Origin: Candidatus Gastranaerophilales bacterium
GTDB lineage: Bacteria; Cyanobacteriota; Vampirovibrionia; Gastranaerophilales; Gastranaerophilaceae
Reading direction: 5' to 3'
Length of the DNA stretch: 6,184 bases
NCBI GenBank assembly: GCA_905235825.1
Contig: CAJONH010000217.1
Coordinates: 1 to 6,184, forward strand
Each line of letters starts with the position of its first letter. Within the stretch, counting starts at the first letter, position 1. A program made the position numbers and the translations under genes. Shown here in pieces: positions 1 to 5,990 of the stretch. The notes under the pieces are model-generated. The model searched no databases, was not told the origin of the DNA, and saw only the letters and a list, made by a program, of their open reading frames with translations.

Positions 1-1430
1 AGGATGTTACCGAGGAGCTTTTTTATTATACGGGCAAAGCGTTTGTCAAATATATTGCGAAAAAAACCGGCTTGACACCTTCAGATATATGGATTACGGT
101 ATCTCGTGATGCAAGACTGCATTCAGAATCACTTGCAAAGGTTCTAATAAAAGGTATAATACACACGGGGGCTAATGCTTTAAATTTAGACGTAGTTCCT
201 ACTCCTTTAGGATATTATTCGGAATTTATTACGTTTCCCGACAGTATAAACGAAAATGCAAAAATTTCCGGTGCTTTAATTGTTACGGCAAGTCATAATC
301 CGCCTGAATACAACGGTTTAAAGCTGACATTTAATAAATCATCGCTTAATGAAAAGGAAATAAATGAGGTTAAAGAGTACACTATACAAGAGATGAACAG
401 TGATTTGACTTCGGTAAGGCATGGAGAATCCCGGCTTTATAACATAATTCCTCAATATTCAGACTTTTTATCGTCAAAATTTGAAGGTACCGGAAATGGA
501 ATTAAAATTGTAACTGATTGTGCAAACGGTACGGCAGGTGTTGTTGCACCGAAATTATACTCTGATATAGGTTGTGAGGTTATTGAGTTATTTAGTGAAC
601 CTGACGGTAATTTTCCCAATCATCATCCAAACCCGAGTGATTTATCAACACTTGAAGCAATTAAAGCTAAAGTAATTGAAACCGGTGCAGATTTAGGTAT
701 TGCTTTTGACGGTGATTCAGACAGGCTTGGTGTAATCGATTCGGAGGGAAATCCTTTAACCGGTGATAAACTTTTATATATATATGCTCAGGATATAGTT
801 AAAGACCTTGTTGTACGTGGTGAAAAGCCTGTTGTAGTTTCGGAAGTCAAATGTTCTCAAGTTCTATATGATGAGATTAATAAACTCGGCGGAAAAGCTA
901 TAATGACAAAAACGGGGCATGGTTATATTAAATCCGAAATGAAAGCTAATCACGCTATTTTAGCAGGAGAAATGTCGGGACACATGTTTTTTAAAGACCG
1001 TTATTACGGCTTTGATGACGCTGTTTATGCAGGCTGCAGAATTATAGAGATTGTCGCAAAAAATAAAGCAAAAAACAGTAATTTTAAAATTTCTGATTTG
1101 TTAGAACCATTTAAGAAAATGTATACATCCGATGAAGTTCGCCACAAATGTAAAAATGAGTTGAAAAAAGCAGTACTGAAAAAAGTCACTCAAATTATAC
1201 AAGAAGATAAAAATATTTTTTCGGAACAAATAAACAATATTGTTACAATAGACGGATTACGGATTATTTTTTCCGACGGATTTGCTTTAATCAGACAGAG
1301 TAATACAGAGCCTGTTTTCACACTAAGATTTGAGGCTTCAACAAAGGAAAAAGCACTCCATTATAAAAATAAAATGATATTGCTTTTAGACGAATGTATA
1401 ACAAAATTATCAGACAGTGAGGAAAAATGA
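1..1430 (+). CDS. Phosphomannomutase/phosphoglucomutase (alpha-D-phosphohexomutase), 5'-partial
   Basis: Interconverts hexose 6-phosphate and 1-phosphate (mannose and/or glucose) in the cytoplasm, supplying nucleotide-sugar precursors for surface glycans. The frame is open from base 3 to the stop at 1428-1430, giving 475 visible residues. All four family signatures are present, numbering from base 3: the phosphoserine loop TASHNP with the catalytic Ser at residue 97 (codon 291-293), the Mg-binding loop DGDSDR at 236-241, the sugar-binding loop GEMSGH at 322-327, and the phosphate-binding loop RQSNTEP at 431-437. The TTG at 72 is not the start, because clear family sequence (DVTEELFYYTGKAF) precedes it. 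Probably only about 15-30 residues are missing, including the usual N-terminal YDIRG-type motif. The stop overlaps the next ATG (ATGA), so it heads or sits inside an operon. The loops fit the ManB/AlgC-type PMM/PGM branch better than phosphoglucosamine mutase, but substrate choice cannot be read with certainty. Confidence 0.93.
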   Translation, partial: DVTEELFYYTGKAFVKYIAKKTGLTPSDIWITVSRDARLHSESLAKVLIKGIIHTGANALNLDVVPTPLGYYSEFITFPDSINENAKISGALIVTASHNPPEYNGLKLTFNKSSLNEKEINEVKEYTIQEMNSDLTSVRHGESRLYNIIPQYSDFLSSKFEGTGNGIKIVTDCANGTAGVVAPKLYSDIGCEVIELFSEPDGNFPNHHPNPSDLSTLEAIKAKVIETGADLGIAFDGDSDRLGVIDSEGNPLTGDKLLYIYAQDIVKDLVVRGEKPVVVSEVKCSQVLYDEINKLGGKAIMTKTGHGYIKSEMKANHAILAGEMSGHMFFKDRYYGFDDAVYAGCRIIEIVAKNKAKNSNFKISDLLEPFKKMYTSDEVRHKCKNELKKAVLKKVTQIIQEDKNIFSEQINNIVTIDGLRIIFSDGFALIRQSNTEPVFTLRFEASTKEKALHYKNKMILLLDECITKLSDSEEK

Positions 1431-2416
1431 AAACATCATTAACGGCAAAAATAGTTATTGTTCTTTGCATTTTATGTTTAATTTCGGGATTTTTATCCGT
1501 AGAAAAATATAAGCCTTATGCAGAGGATTATACAAAAGGAAAATCAAATAAAGTTGCGGTGATAGAGCTTGAAGGTATGATTGCGGCATCCGGTGAAAGC
1601 AGTTTTTTTGAACAAGAGGCAAGTGCATCAAATATGCTTAAATCACTAGCTTCCGTAAAAGACGATAAAAATATATCGGGGGTTATTTTAAAAATTAATT
1701 CTCCTGGCGGAACTGTTGCTATGTCGCAAAATATATATAATAAAGTTTTGGATGTAAGGAAAGAAAAGCCCGTAATCACAGTTTTTGATGATATTGGTGC
1801 TTCGGGAGCTTATTATATAGCTTCTGCCGCAGACAGAATAATTGCACAAGAAGGTACTTTAACCGGAAGTATCGGAGTAATTTTTTCTTTTATGGATTAT
1901 CATAATCTTTTGGCTGATAAGTTGAATGTAAGCAACGTTGTAATTAAAAGCGGTAAGTTTAAAGATATAGGCTCCGGTACAAGAGCAATGACAGATGAAG
2001 AAAAGGCTCTTATGCAAAATATTATTGATGATTCTTATTATCAATTTTTAAATGCAATAACAAAAGGCAGAATAAACAGAACCGATAAATATACGGCTGT
2101 AAAATCCCAATTAACAAAAGAAACTCTTAAAAAATATGCGGACGGCAGGATATTTACAGGCAGACAGGCAAAAATTCTAGGATTTATTGATGAAACAGGA
2201 GATATGGATACTGCAAAAGCAATGATTACATCAATTATGCAGGAAAAATACGGAAATAATCTGCCTGCCTCATTAATTTTGTACAATAAACAAAGTAAAT
2301 TTATTGATTACATGCTTGGAATTACCGAGTATAAATTTAATAACGGCATAAAATTAACTGATTTCATGCCAAAAAGTATGATATTAAACAGAAGGTTATT
2401 GTATTTATGGGAATAA
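1427..2416 (+). CDS. sppA: Signal peptide peptidase SppA, S49 family serine protease
   Basis: Membrane-anchored protease that degrades cleaved signal peptides and possibly other membrane peptides. The 329 residues match the short, single-domain SppA form (about 300) rather than the double-domain E. coli enzyme. One N-terminal transmembrane anchor spans residues 8-24, leaving the protease domain outside. INSPGG at 90-95 is the conserved S49 glycine-rich motif. GASGAYY at 124-130 holds the catalytic Ser126. KSGKFKDIGS at 174-183 holds the general-base lysine, most likely Lys179, 53 residues after the serine as expected for a Ser-Lys dyad. TGSIGVI at 146-152 is also typical. The start is well supported by GAGG 5-6 nt upstream and by the 4-bp ATGA overlap with the phosphohexomutase stop, which suggests translational coupling. 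The gene ends inside the next one (10-bp overlap). Both dyad residues are intact, so it should be active. Confidence 0.93.
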   Translation: MKTSLTAKIVIVLCILCLISGFLSVEKYKPYAEDYTKGKSNKVAVIELEGMIAASGESSFFEQEASASNMLKSLASVKDDKNISGVILKINSPGGTVAMSQNIYNKVLDVRKEKPVITVFDDIGASGAYYIASAADRIIAQEGTLTGSIGVIFSFMDYHNLLADKLNVSNVVIKSGKFKDIGSGTRAMTDEEKALMQNIIDDSYYQFLNAITKGRINRTDKYTAVKSQLTKETLKKYADGRIFTGRQAKILGFIDETGDMDTAKAMITSIMQEKYGNNLPASLILYNKQSKFIDYMLGITEYKFNNGIKLTDFMPKSMILNRRLLYLWE

Positions 2417-2985
2417 CAACTGAAGATTTTTTTCAAAACGTATATAACGTAATGTTTTCGCCGAAAAATTTTTTTGAAAGCGAAAATACTAATTCTTCAA
2501 TAAGACTCGCAGTTTGTGTAATTGCTGCAATGACTGCAATTAATAAATTTGCGTTTGCTGTTGCAGGTAATTCCGTTAACGGATGGACATTTCTGTTTTC
2601 ATTAATTTGGGGAGTTATATTCTCTGTCCTAATGTGGTTTATTATAGCCTTATTTTTTGAGTATATGGCAAAAATATTCGATAGAGGAGGACATCTTGCA
2701 AAACTGCTGTATTTATCAGCTTTTGCAACAATTCCTACTTTATTTTTTGCTCCGCTTAATTTGTTAAAACAAATGGGCGAATTAGGTTATGTATTATCTG
2801 TTATATTAGGATGTTTGCTATATTTTTGGATTGTAATTTTGTATGCTTATGCGGTAAAAAATACATATCAAATAACTTTAGCAAGGGCATTTATGCTTAT
2901 TTTTCTTCCTTTGATTTCATCTATACTTGCAATATACCAAATTGTGGGTTTCTATCATAAAATGTGGTATATATTCTCTATATAG
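2407..2985 (+). CDS. Yip1-family five-helix integral membrane protein
   Basis: A 192-residue polytopic inner-membrane protein. The N-terminal pattern (a short amphipathic stretch with 'V.FSPKNFFE' near residues 15-24, then about five hydrophobic helices) matches bacterial members of the Yip1 domain family, whose molecular role is not established. Predicted helices by eye lie near residues 31-52, 60-85, 98-118, 126-150 and 160-182. The second is interrupted by Glu85, and a charged loop (Lys89, Asp92, Arg93) follows it. The start overlaps the sppA end by 10 bp, and a GAAGG Shine-Dalgarno-like motif at 2391-2395 lies 11 nt upstream inside sppA, somewhat far, so coupling to sppA translation is likely. 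A 14-bp perfect palindrome (2975-2988) spans the stop codon. I would call it an envelope protein of unknown function; the family assignment is fairly secure, any specific role is not. Confidence 0.75.
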   Translation: MGITTEDFFQNVYNVMFSPKNFFESENTNSSIRLAVCVIAAMTAINKFAFAVAGNSVNGWTFLFSLIWGVIFSVLMWFIIALFFEYMAKIFDRGGHLAKLLYLSAFATIPTLFFAPLNLLKQMGELGYVLSVILGCLLYFWIVILYAYAVKNTYQITLARAFMLIFLPLISSILAIYQIVGFYHKMWYIFSI

Positions 2986-3005
2986 AGAGCGGGAAAATAT
3001 AAAAA

Positions 3006-3908
3006 ATGATAAAAAAGATTATAATAACAGTTTTAATTTTATTCACAATACATACGGGGGTATTTGCTTTAAGTACAAAAGATACATTGTCGTCAATTGA
3101 AAACGGTGTATTTGGCTATGATTATCGTAATGAATCCGATACGAAGCGTATAGAACGTCTTGAAGAATATATGTACGGAGTAAAAAAAACAGGTACTATC
3201 CAAAGTCGTATTGATGCACTTCAAAATGACAGCGGTATAATTACGGAAGAAAAAAAGCCGAAAAAGGATGCACAAATGTCAGCTCAACAGAATAACGGAG
3301 CGGACGGCAATTTACAAAACGGCATAAAAACTCCTTTGAAAAAACAATTAAAAGAAGATGACTCTGTTGAATATGCGATTGTTGATAAAATGGAAAAAGA
3401 TTTATTTAATCAGACATATAAAAATGAGAATATATATGACAGGTTAAACAGACTGGAAAATACGGTTTTTCAAAATACAAGCAATGAAGATTTGAGTACA
3501 AGAGTAGATAAACTCGCATCAGTTTTACGTCCTTCGGGCAGGAAAATGCCTATACAGGAAGAAAGGACATATACTCCGGAAAATTTGGGAAAAATATATA
3601 ACGAACAAGGTTTTATGCAGGTTGATGAACAGACTCTGCCTTTCCAGCTTGCTGCACTGGAAAATGATATATTAAGGCATGAATATCAGAGCGATAATAA
3701 TTCAAACAGACTTTCACGACTGGAGCAAAAAGTATTTAACAGAACATTCCCTAATGATGCTGATACACAAAGACTTCAAAGATTGATAGCTGCTTATGAA
3801 GCTAAAAAAGACAGTTATAAATATGAAAATAACAGAAAAATGCAAAATATGGCGACCATGTCACAAATCGGCGGTATTTTGCTCATGATTTTAGCTATTT
3901 TGTTATAA
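3006..3908 (+). CDS. Secreted repeat protein with three RLE-type modules and a C-terminal membrane segment
   Basis: I recognise the repeat type but no named function. The N-terminus is a clear signal peptide: MIKK, a hydrophobic core to residue 19, and a VFA cleavage site after residue 21. Three 28-residue modules follow at 31-58, 129-156 and 218-245 and align without gaps on a core of [I/M/L]E...F...Y......R[L/I].RLE....F. Each is followed 37-38 residues after its first position by a shorter half-module (R-[VIL]-x-x-L at 68-72, 166-170 and 256-260). The linkers at 75-120 and 171-213 are low-complexity and rich in K, E, Q and N. Residues 287-300 (IGGILLMILAILL) form a final hydrophobic stretch ending exactly at the C-terminus. 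The layout suggests an exported, partly helical, membrane-tethered protein. It starts 20 bp after the Yip1-family gene and closes the operon; its stop overlaps the first arm of the inverted repeat. Similar modules occur, in my recollection, in cyanobacterial-lineage hypothetical proteins. Confidence 0.8.
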   Translation: MIKKIIITVLILFTIHTGVFALSTKDTLSSIENGVFGYDYRNESDTKRIERLEEYMYGVKKTGTIQSRIDALQNDSGIITEEKKPKKDAQMSAQQNNGADGNLQNGIKTPLKKQLKEDDSVEYAIVDKMEKDLFNQTYKNENIYDRLNRLENTVFQNTSNEDLSTRVDKLASVLRPSGRKMPIQEERTYTPENLGKIYNEQGFMQVDEQTLPFQLAALENDILRHEYQSDNNSNRLSRLEQKVFNRTFPNDADTQRLQRLIAAYEAKKDSYKYENNRKMQNMATMSQIGGILLMILAILL

Positions 3909-3974
3909 GTTTTTAAAATTTATTTTAAAAACTTGAAAAATTTGGCAAGTTTTTAAAATAAATTTTAAAAACTT
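3907..3974. repeat. Paired 28-bp palindromes forming a perfect 29-bp inverted repeat
   Basis: Copy 1 is 3907-3934 and copy 2 is 3947-3974. Each has arms AAGTTTTTAAAAT and ATTTTAAAAACTT around a two-base centre, TT in copy 1 and AA in copy 2. Copy 2 is therefore the exact reverse complement of copy 1. Adding G3935 and C3946 gives a 29-bp perfect stem with a 10-nt loop (3936-3945). Two structures compete: one long hairpin or two 13-bp hairpins. The element begins within the stop codon of the upstream gene. It may end the upstream operon, although no T-run follows directly, as a classical intrinsic terminator would need. It may instead serve as an operator pair, since copy 2 overlaps the -35 box of the next promoter by two bases. 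Confidence 0.85.
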
Positions 3975-4001
3975 GAAAATTATTCTTAAATTTTTTATAA
4001 T
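3973..4001 (+). promoter_or_regulatory. Sigma70-type promoter of the ATPase gene, probably giving a leaderless mRNA
   Basis: TTGAAA at 3973-3978 (5 of 6 to consensus) and a perfect TATAAT at 3996-4001 are separated by exactly 17 bp. The normal start point, about 7 nt after the -10 box, falls on or next to the A of the ATG at 4008. No Shine-Dalgarno motif exists between the -10 box and the ATG. The spacing and absence are seen in the sequence; the leaderless start is inferred. The last two bases of the second palindrome copy are part of the -35 box, so a protein bound there would block it. Confidence 0.7.
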
Positions 4002-4007
4002 AAAATT

Positions 4008-5198
4008 ATGATTACTCGCATAGAATATTTAGAGCAGATTAAAAAATTTAAAGATAAAGAGCTTATAAAAGTTGTAACAGGAATAAGACGCTGCGGCAAA
4101 TCCACTTTATTTAAGCTGTTTCAGAAATATCTGATTGAAAACGGTATTGAAAAAACTCAAATAATAAATATAAACTTTGAAGATATAGCTTATGAACATT
4201 TAACCGATTATAAAATATTGTATAAAGAAATATCCGAACGATTAAACAAGGATAAAAAAACATATATTTTTTTGGATGAAATACAACATGTTGCAAAATT
4301 TGAAAAAACCGTTGATGCATTATACATAAAAGAAAATACCGATATATATATAACCGGTTCTAACGCATTTTTTTTATCGGGAGAACTTGCAACATTATTA
4401 TCGGGAAGATATGTTGAAATAAAAATGCTTCCTTTATCATTTAAAGAGTACTCATCGGCTTTACCTGATAATATAAGCAGTGAAAGAAAATTCAGTCAAT
4501 ATATAAATGAAGGCGGATTTCCTTATTTATTAAGGCTTGAAGATGAACAATCAAAAAAAGATTATTTAGAGGGGATTTATAATACAATTGTTTTAAAAGA
4601 TATAGCCGCAAGAAAAAAATTAACTGATGTTTCAATTTTAGAAAGCATAATAAAATATATGTTTGATAATGTCGGAAATCTTACTTCACCCAAAAAAATC
4701 AGTGATACGTTAACATCATACGGAAGAAAAGTATCTCAGCCGACAGTTGAATCTTATGTTTCATCACTTTTAGACAGTTTTATTTTAAAAAAATCGGAAA
4801 GATATGATGTATCGGGAAAACAATTATTAAAAACTCAATGTAAGTATTATGTGACGGATATCGGTTTGCAGCGTTTTATATTAAGCGGTAATAAACGCAA
4901 TATAGGTCATAATATTGAAAATATAGTATATTTAGAACTTATAAGACGTGGTTATAAGGTTTATACAGGTAAAATTGATAATTTGGAAATTGATTTTATT
5001 GCAGAAAGGAACGGATTTACATATTATTATCAGGTTTCAATGTCTGTAATGGATAATGCAGTACTCGAACGTGAATTAAAACCGTTAAATAAAATCAAAG
5101 ATAATAATCCGAAATTTTTACTTACTATGGACTTAGTACCGGAAACATCACACAATGGAATAAGGCAGATAAATATCATTGATTGGCTGTTAAGTTAA
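4008..5198 (+). CDS. AAA_14/DUF4143 family ATPase
   Basis: A 396-residue single-gene ATPase of the widespread archaeal/bacterial AAA_14 plus DUF4143 type, whose cellular role is not settled. The Walker A motif GIRRCGKS is at 25-32 (Lys31, Ser32). Walker B is YIFLDE at 86-91 (Asp90, Glu91). TGSNA at 116-120 acts like a sensor element, and LLSGRY at 130-135 offers a candidate arginine finger (Arg134), followed by the family-typical PLSFKEY at 142-148. A winged-helix-like section covers about 210-262. The C-terminal part (about 300-375) has the restriction-endonuclease-like pattern of DUF4143, with ENIVYLEL at 304-311, EIDF at 327-330 and YYQVS at 340-344. Gln342 stands where an active PD-(D/E)xK nuclease would have an acidic residue, as is common in this family, so cleavage activity is doubtful. 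Length is normal and no frame is broken. It has its own promoter and runs convergently into the XRE gene with a 23-bp overlap. Confidence 0.9.
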   Translation: MITRIEYLEQIKKFKDKELIKVVTGIRRCGKSTLFKLFQKYLIENGIEKTQIININFEDIAYEHLTDYKILYKEISERLNKDKKTYIFLDEIQHVAKFEKTVDALYIKENTDIYITGSNAFFLSGELATLLSGRYVEIKMLPLSFKEYSSALPDNISSERKFSQYINEGGFPYLLRLEDEQSKKDYLEGIYNTIVLKDIAARKKLTDVSILESIIKYMFDNVGNLTSPKKISDTLTSYGRKVSQPTVESYVSSLLDSFILKKSERYDVSGKQLLKTQCKYYVTDIGLQRFILSGNKRNIGHNIENIVYLELIRRGYKVYTGKIDNLEIDFIAERNGFTYYYQVSMSVMDNAVLERELKPLNKIKDNNPKFLLTMDLVPETSHNGIRQINIIDWLLS

Positions 5199-5580
5199 TT
5201 GATTTCCCGCTTTTTAAATTTAGTCTTTCCGCAACTATGGTTAAAAGTTTTATATCACTAGAACTAAGTTTTTTGCATTCTGTCATTAATATATTCAAAT
5301 CTGAATTATTATAAATTTCAGCTGCAAGCTCATTGGCCGTTTTTGCTTCATAATATCCCGCAAGCGGGGAATTTTTATCATAATCAATTAAATCATCCAT
5401 AGCACAATCAAATATTCTAGCCAGTTTTAGCAAAGAGTTTACCGTAGGATTTTTATTTTTCCCTGAAAATATATTATCGACGGAAACTTGAGAAATTCCT
5501 GTTAATTCCGCAATTTTTCTGTTTGATAAGCCTTTTGAATGCTTATATTCGTTTAATTTTAAAACACTTAATTCCGACAT
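5176..5580 (-). CDS. XRE (Cro/CI-type) helix-turn-helix transcriptional regulator
   Basis: A 134-residue DNA-binding regulator. The Cro/CI helix-turn-helix domain covers about residues 8-66: NRKIAELTGIS (20-30) is the second helix and turn, QVSVDNIFSGK (31-41) the recognition helix, and the NPTVNSLLKLARIF tail (44-57) closes the fold. The C-terminal half (about 80-122, NELAAEIYNN, then a tail ending ERLNLK) resembles the tail common in small XRE regulators of Firmicutes-type elements and probably dimerises the protein. No peptidase or metal-binding domain is attached, so it is not a LexA/CI-like self-cleaving repressor. I prefer the ATG at 5580; an in-frame TTG at 5598 would add six residues (MYGIVN) but lies upstream of the likely start of transcription. 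A GGA lies 9 nt before the ATG. The gene faces the small HTH gene across 188 bp and converges on the ATPase, overlapping its last 23 bases. Confidence 0.9.
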   Translation of the reverse strand: MSELSVLKLNEYKHSKGLSNRKIAELTGISQVSVDNIFSGKNKNPTVNSLLKLARIFDCAMDDLIDYDKNSPLAGYYEAKTANELAAEIYNNSDLNILMTECKKLSSSDIKLLTIVAERLNLKSGKSINLTANQ

Positions 5581-5591
5581 GTTTACAATTC

Positions 5592-5610
5592 CATACAATA
5601 ATATAATATA
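5592..5610 (+). repeat. 19-bp direct repeat, copy A (candidate operator)
   Basis: The unit CATACAATAATATAATATA recurs at 5652-5670 with 17 of 19 bases identical, in the same orientation and exactly 60 bp away. This copy covers the -10 box of the proposed minus-strand promoter and lies just upstream of the XRE start codon. Repeats flanking promoters between two divergent HTH genes are the usual place for repressor sites. Extreme AT content makes partly fortuitous similarity possible, but the CATACAATA core is not simple sequence. Confidence 0.5.
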
Positions 5611-5628
5611 TGATTACATTAATAACAA
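5600..5628 (-). promoter_or_regulatory. Candidate promoter of the XRE regulator
   Basis: Read on the minus strand, TTGTTA (5628-5623) and TATATT (5605-5600) are separated by 17 bp. They match the sigma70 consensus at 4 of 6 and 5 of 6 positions. Transcription would begin near 5593, giving a leader of about 13 nt before the ATG at 5580. The -10 box lies within copy A of the 19-bp repeat, which would allow self-repression. AT-rich DNA yields many such matches, so confidence is moderate. Confidence 0.45.
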
Positions 5629-5651
5629 TAAAAAATTACTGTTTTTAACAA

Positions 5652-5670
5652 CATACAATATTATATTATA
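5652..5670 (+). repeat. 19-bp direct repeat, copy B (candidate operator)
   Basis: CATACAATATTATATTATA differs from copy A only at positions 10 and 15 (A to T in both). It ends 7 bp before the TTGACA box at 5678 of the proposed plus-strand promoter, so a bound regulator could either block or touch polymerase there. The 60-bp spacing between the copies is close to a whole number of helical turns, which would place both on about the same DNA face. Confidence 0.5.
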
Positions 5671-5677
5671 TATTTTC

Positions 5678-5706
5678 TTGACATTAATATTTTAATATGG
5701 TAATTT
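5678..5706 (+). promoter_or_regulatory. Candidate promoter P1 of the small HTH gene
   Basis: A perfect TTGACA at 5678-5683 is followed after 17 bp by TAATTT at 5701-5706 (4 of 6 to the -10 consensus). Transcription would start near 5713 and give a leader of about 55 nt. A short 5-2-5 inverted repeat (ATATT-TT-AATAT, 5687-5698) fills the spacer and might be a regulator half-site pair, though this is weak in such AT-rich DNA. Confidence 0.45.
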
Positions 5707-5732
5707 AAATTTTGTTGCTACGTTAATATAAT
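5704..5732 (+). promoter_or_regulatory. Candidate promoter P2 of the small HTH gene
   Basis: A perfect TATAAT at 5727-5732 has TTTAAA at 5704-5709 17 bp upstream (4 of 6 to the -35 consensus). Transcription would begin near 5739, leaving a leader of about 30 nt with the GAGG ribosome site at 5761-5764. It overlaps P1, so only one may be used. A further TTGACA at 5745-5750 has no usable -10 box, because that would fall inside the coding region. Confidence 0.4.
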
Positions 5733-5768
5733 ATAGTTTTTTAATTGACAATGTTAAAATGAGGCATT

Positions 5769-5987
5769 ATGTTTTGTAATATATTGGCAGAAATGGCAAG
5801 AAAACAAATAAGTAATGAATATATGGCAGAAAAATTAGGAATATCGGTTAAAATGTTTGAACAAAAAATAAAAAATATAAATCATTTTAAGTTAAGTGAA
5901 ATATTTATTCTTCAAAAAATATTTAATAATCCGAATTGTACATTTGAGTATTTATTATTTAATACAAACGAGAAAGTAAACAGCTGA
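5769..5987 (+). CDS. Small Cro-like helix-turn-helix protein
   Basis: A 72-residue protein made almost wholly of one helix-turn-helix fold. The first helix is NILAEMARKQI (4-14), the second EYMAEKLGIS (17-26) with its turn, the recognition helix VKMFEQKIKN (27-36), and the closing helices run from LSEIFILQKIF (42-52) to TFEYLLFN (58-65). This pattern fits short phage- and mobile-element-type HTH proteins of the Cro class. The start ATG has GAGG only 4 nt upstream, a short but workable spacing. It is divergent from the XRE regulator, and a partner gene begins 3 nt after its stop, so it probably leads a co-transcribed set. By context it may oppose the XRE regulator at the shared control region; that is inference from layout. 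It is too short to carry any effector domain. Confidence 0.75.
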   Translation: MFCNILAEMARKQISNEYMAEKLGISVKMFEQKIKNINHFKLSEIFILQKIFNNPNCTFEYLLFNTNEKVNS

Positions 5988-5990
5988 AAT

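Noticed and set aside
72..74. TTG as a possible start codon of the phosphohexomutase
   Set aside because: The same frame is open back to base 3 and encodes family-like sequence (DVTEELFYYTGKAF), so the gene is simply cut by the window edge.
1528..1779. Minus-strand open frame of 83 codons inside sppA
   Set aside because: It lies wholly within a confidently assigned gene, has no recognisable motif or ribosome site, and is a by-product of the codon use on the other strand.
1859..2286. Two further minus-strand frames (61 and 81 codons) inside sppA
   Set aside because: Same reason: shadow frames opposite a conserved catalytic domain, rich in Ile/Phe/Tyr/Cys and without domain features.
2975..2988. 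14-bp perfect palindrome TCTCTATATAGAGA across the stop of the Yip1-family gene
   Set aside because: As a hairpin it has only a 5-bp stem with a 4-nt loop and no T-run, too weak for a terminator; a palindrome of this size can arise by chance, and the genes around it appear co-transcribed.
3093..3275. Minus-strand 60-codon frame opposite the repeat protein
   Set aside because: Low-complexity, Phe/Ile/Thr-rich product opposite a gene with clear internal repeats; no start signal.
3907..3974. CRISPR-like or transposon terminal repeats
   Set aside because: There are only two copies in opposite orientation with a 10-nt gap, no spacer series, no transposase and no evident target-site duplication.
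4111..4320. Minus-strand 69-codon frame opposite the ATPase Walker A to Walker B region
   Set aside because: Shadow of a strongly conserved region; composition is not protein-like.
5581..5598. TTG at 5598 as the start of the XRE regulator
   Set aside because: The ATG at 5580 fits the HTH domain boundary, has GGA upstream, and lies after the predicted transcript start near 5593; the extra MYGIVN adds nothing recognisable.
5745..5750. TTGACA as the -35 box of a third promoter for the small HTH gene
   Set aside because: A -10 box at proper spacing would fall at about 5768-5773, inside the coding start, and the sequence there does not match.
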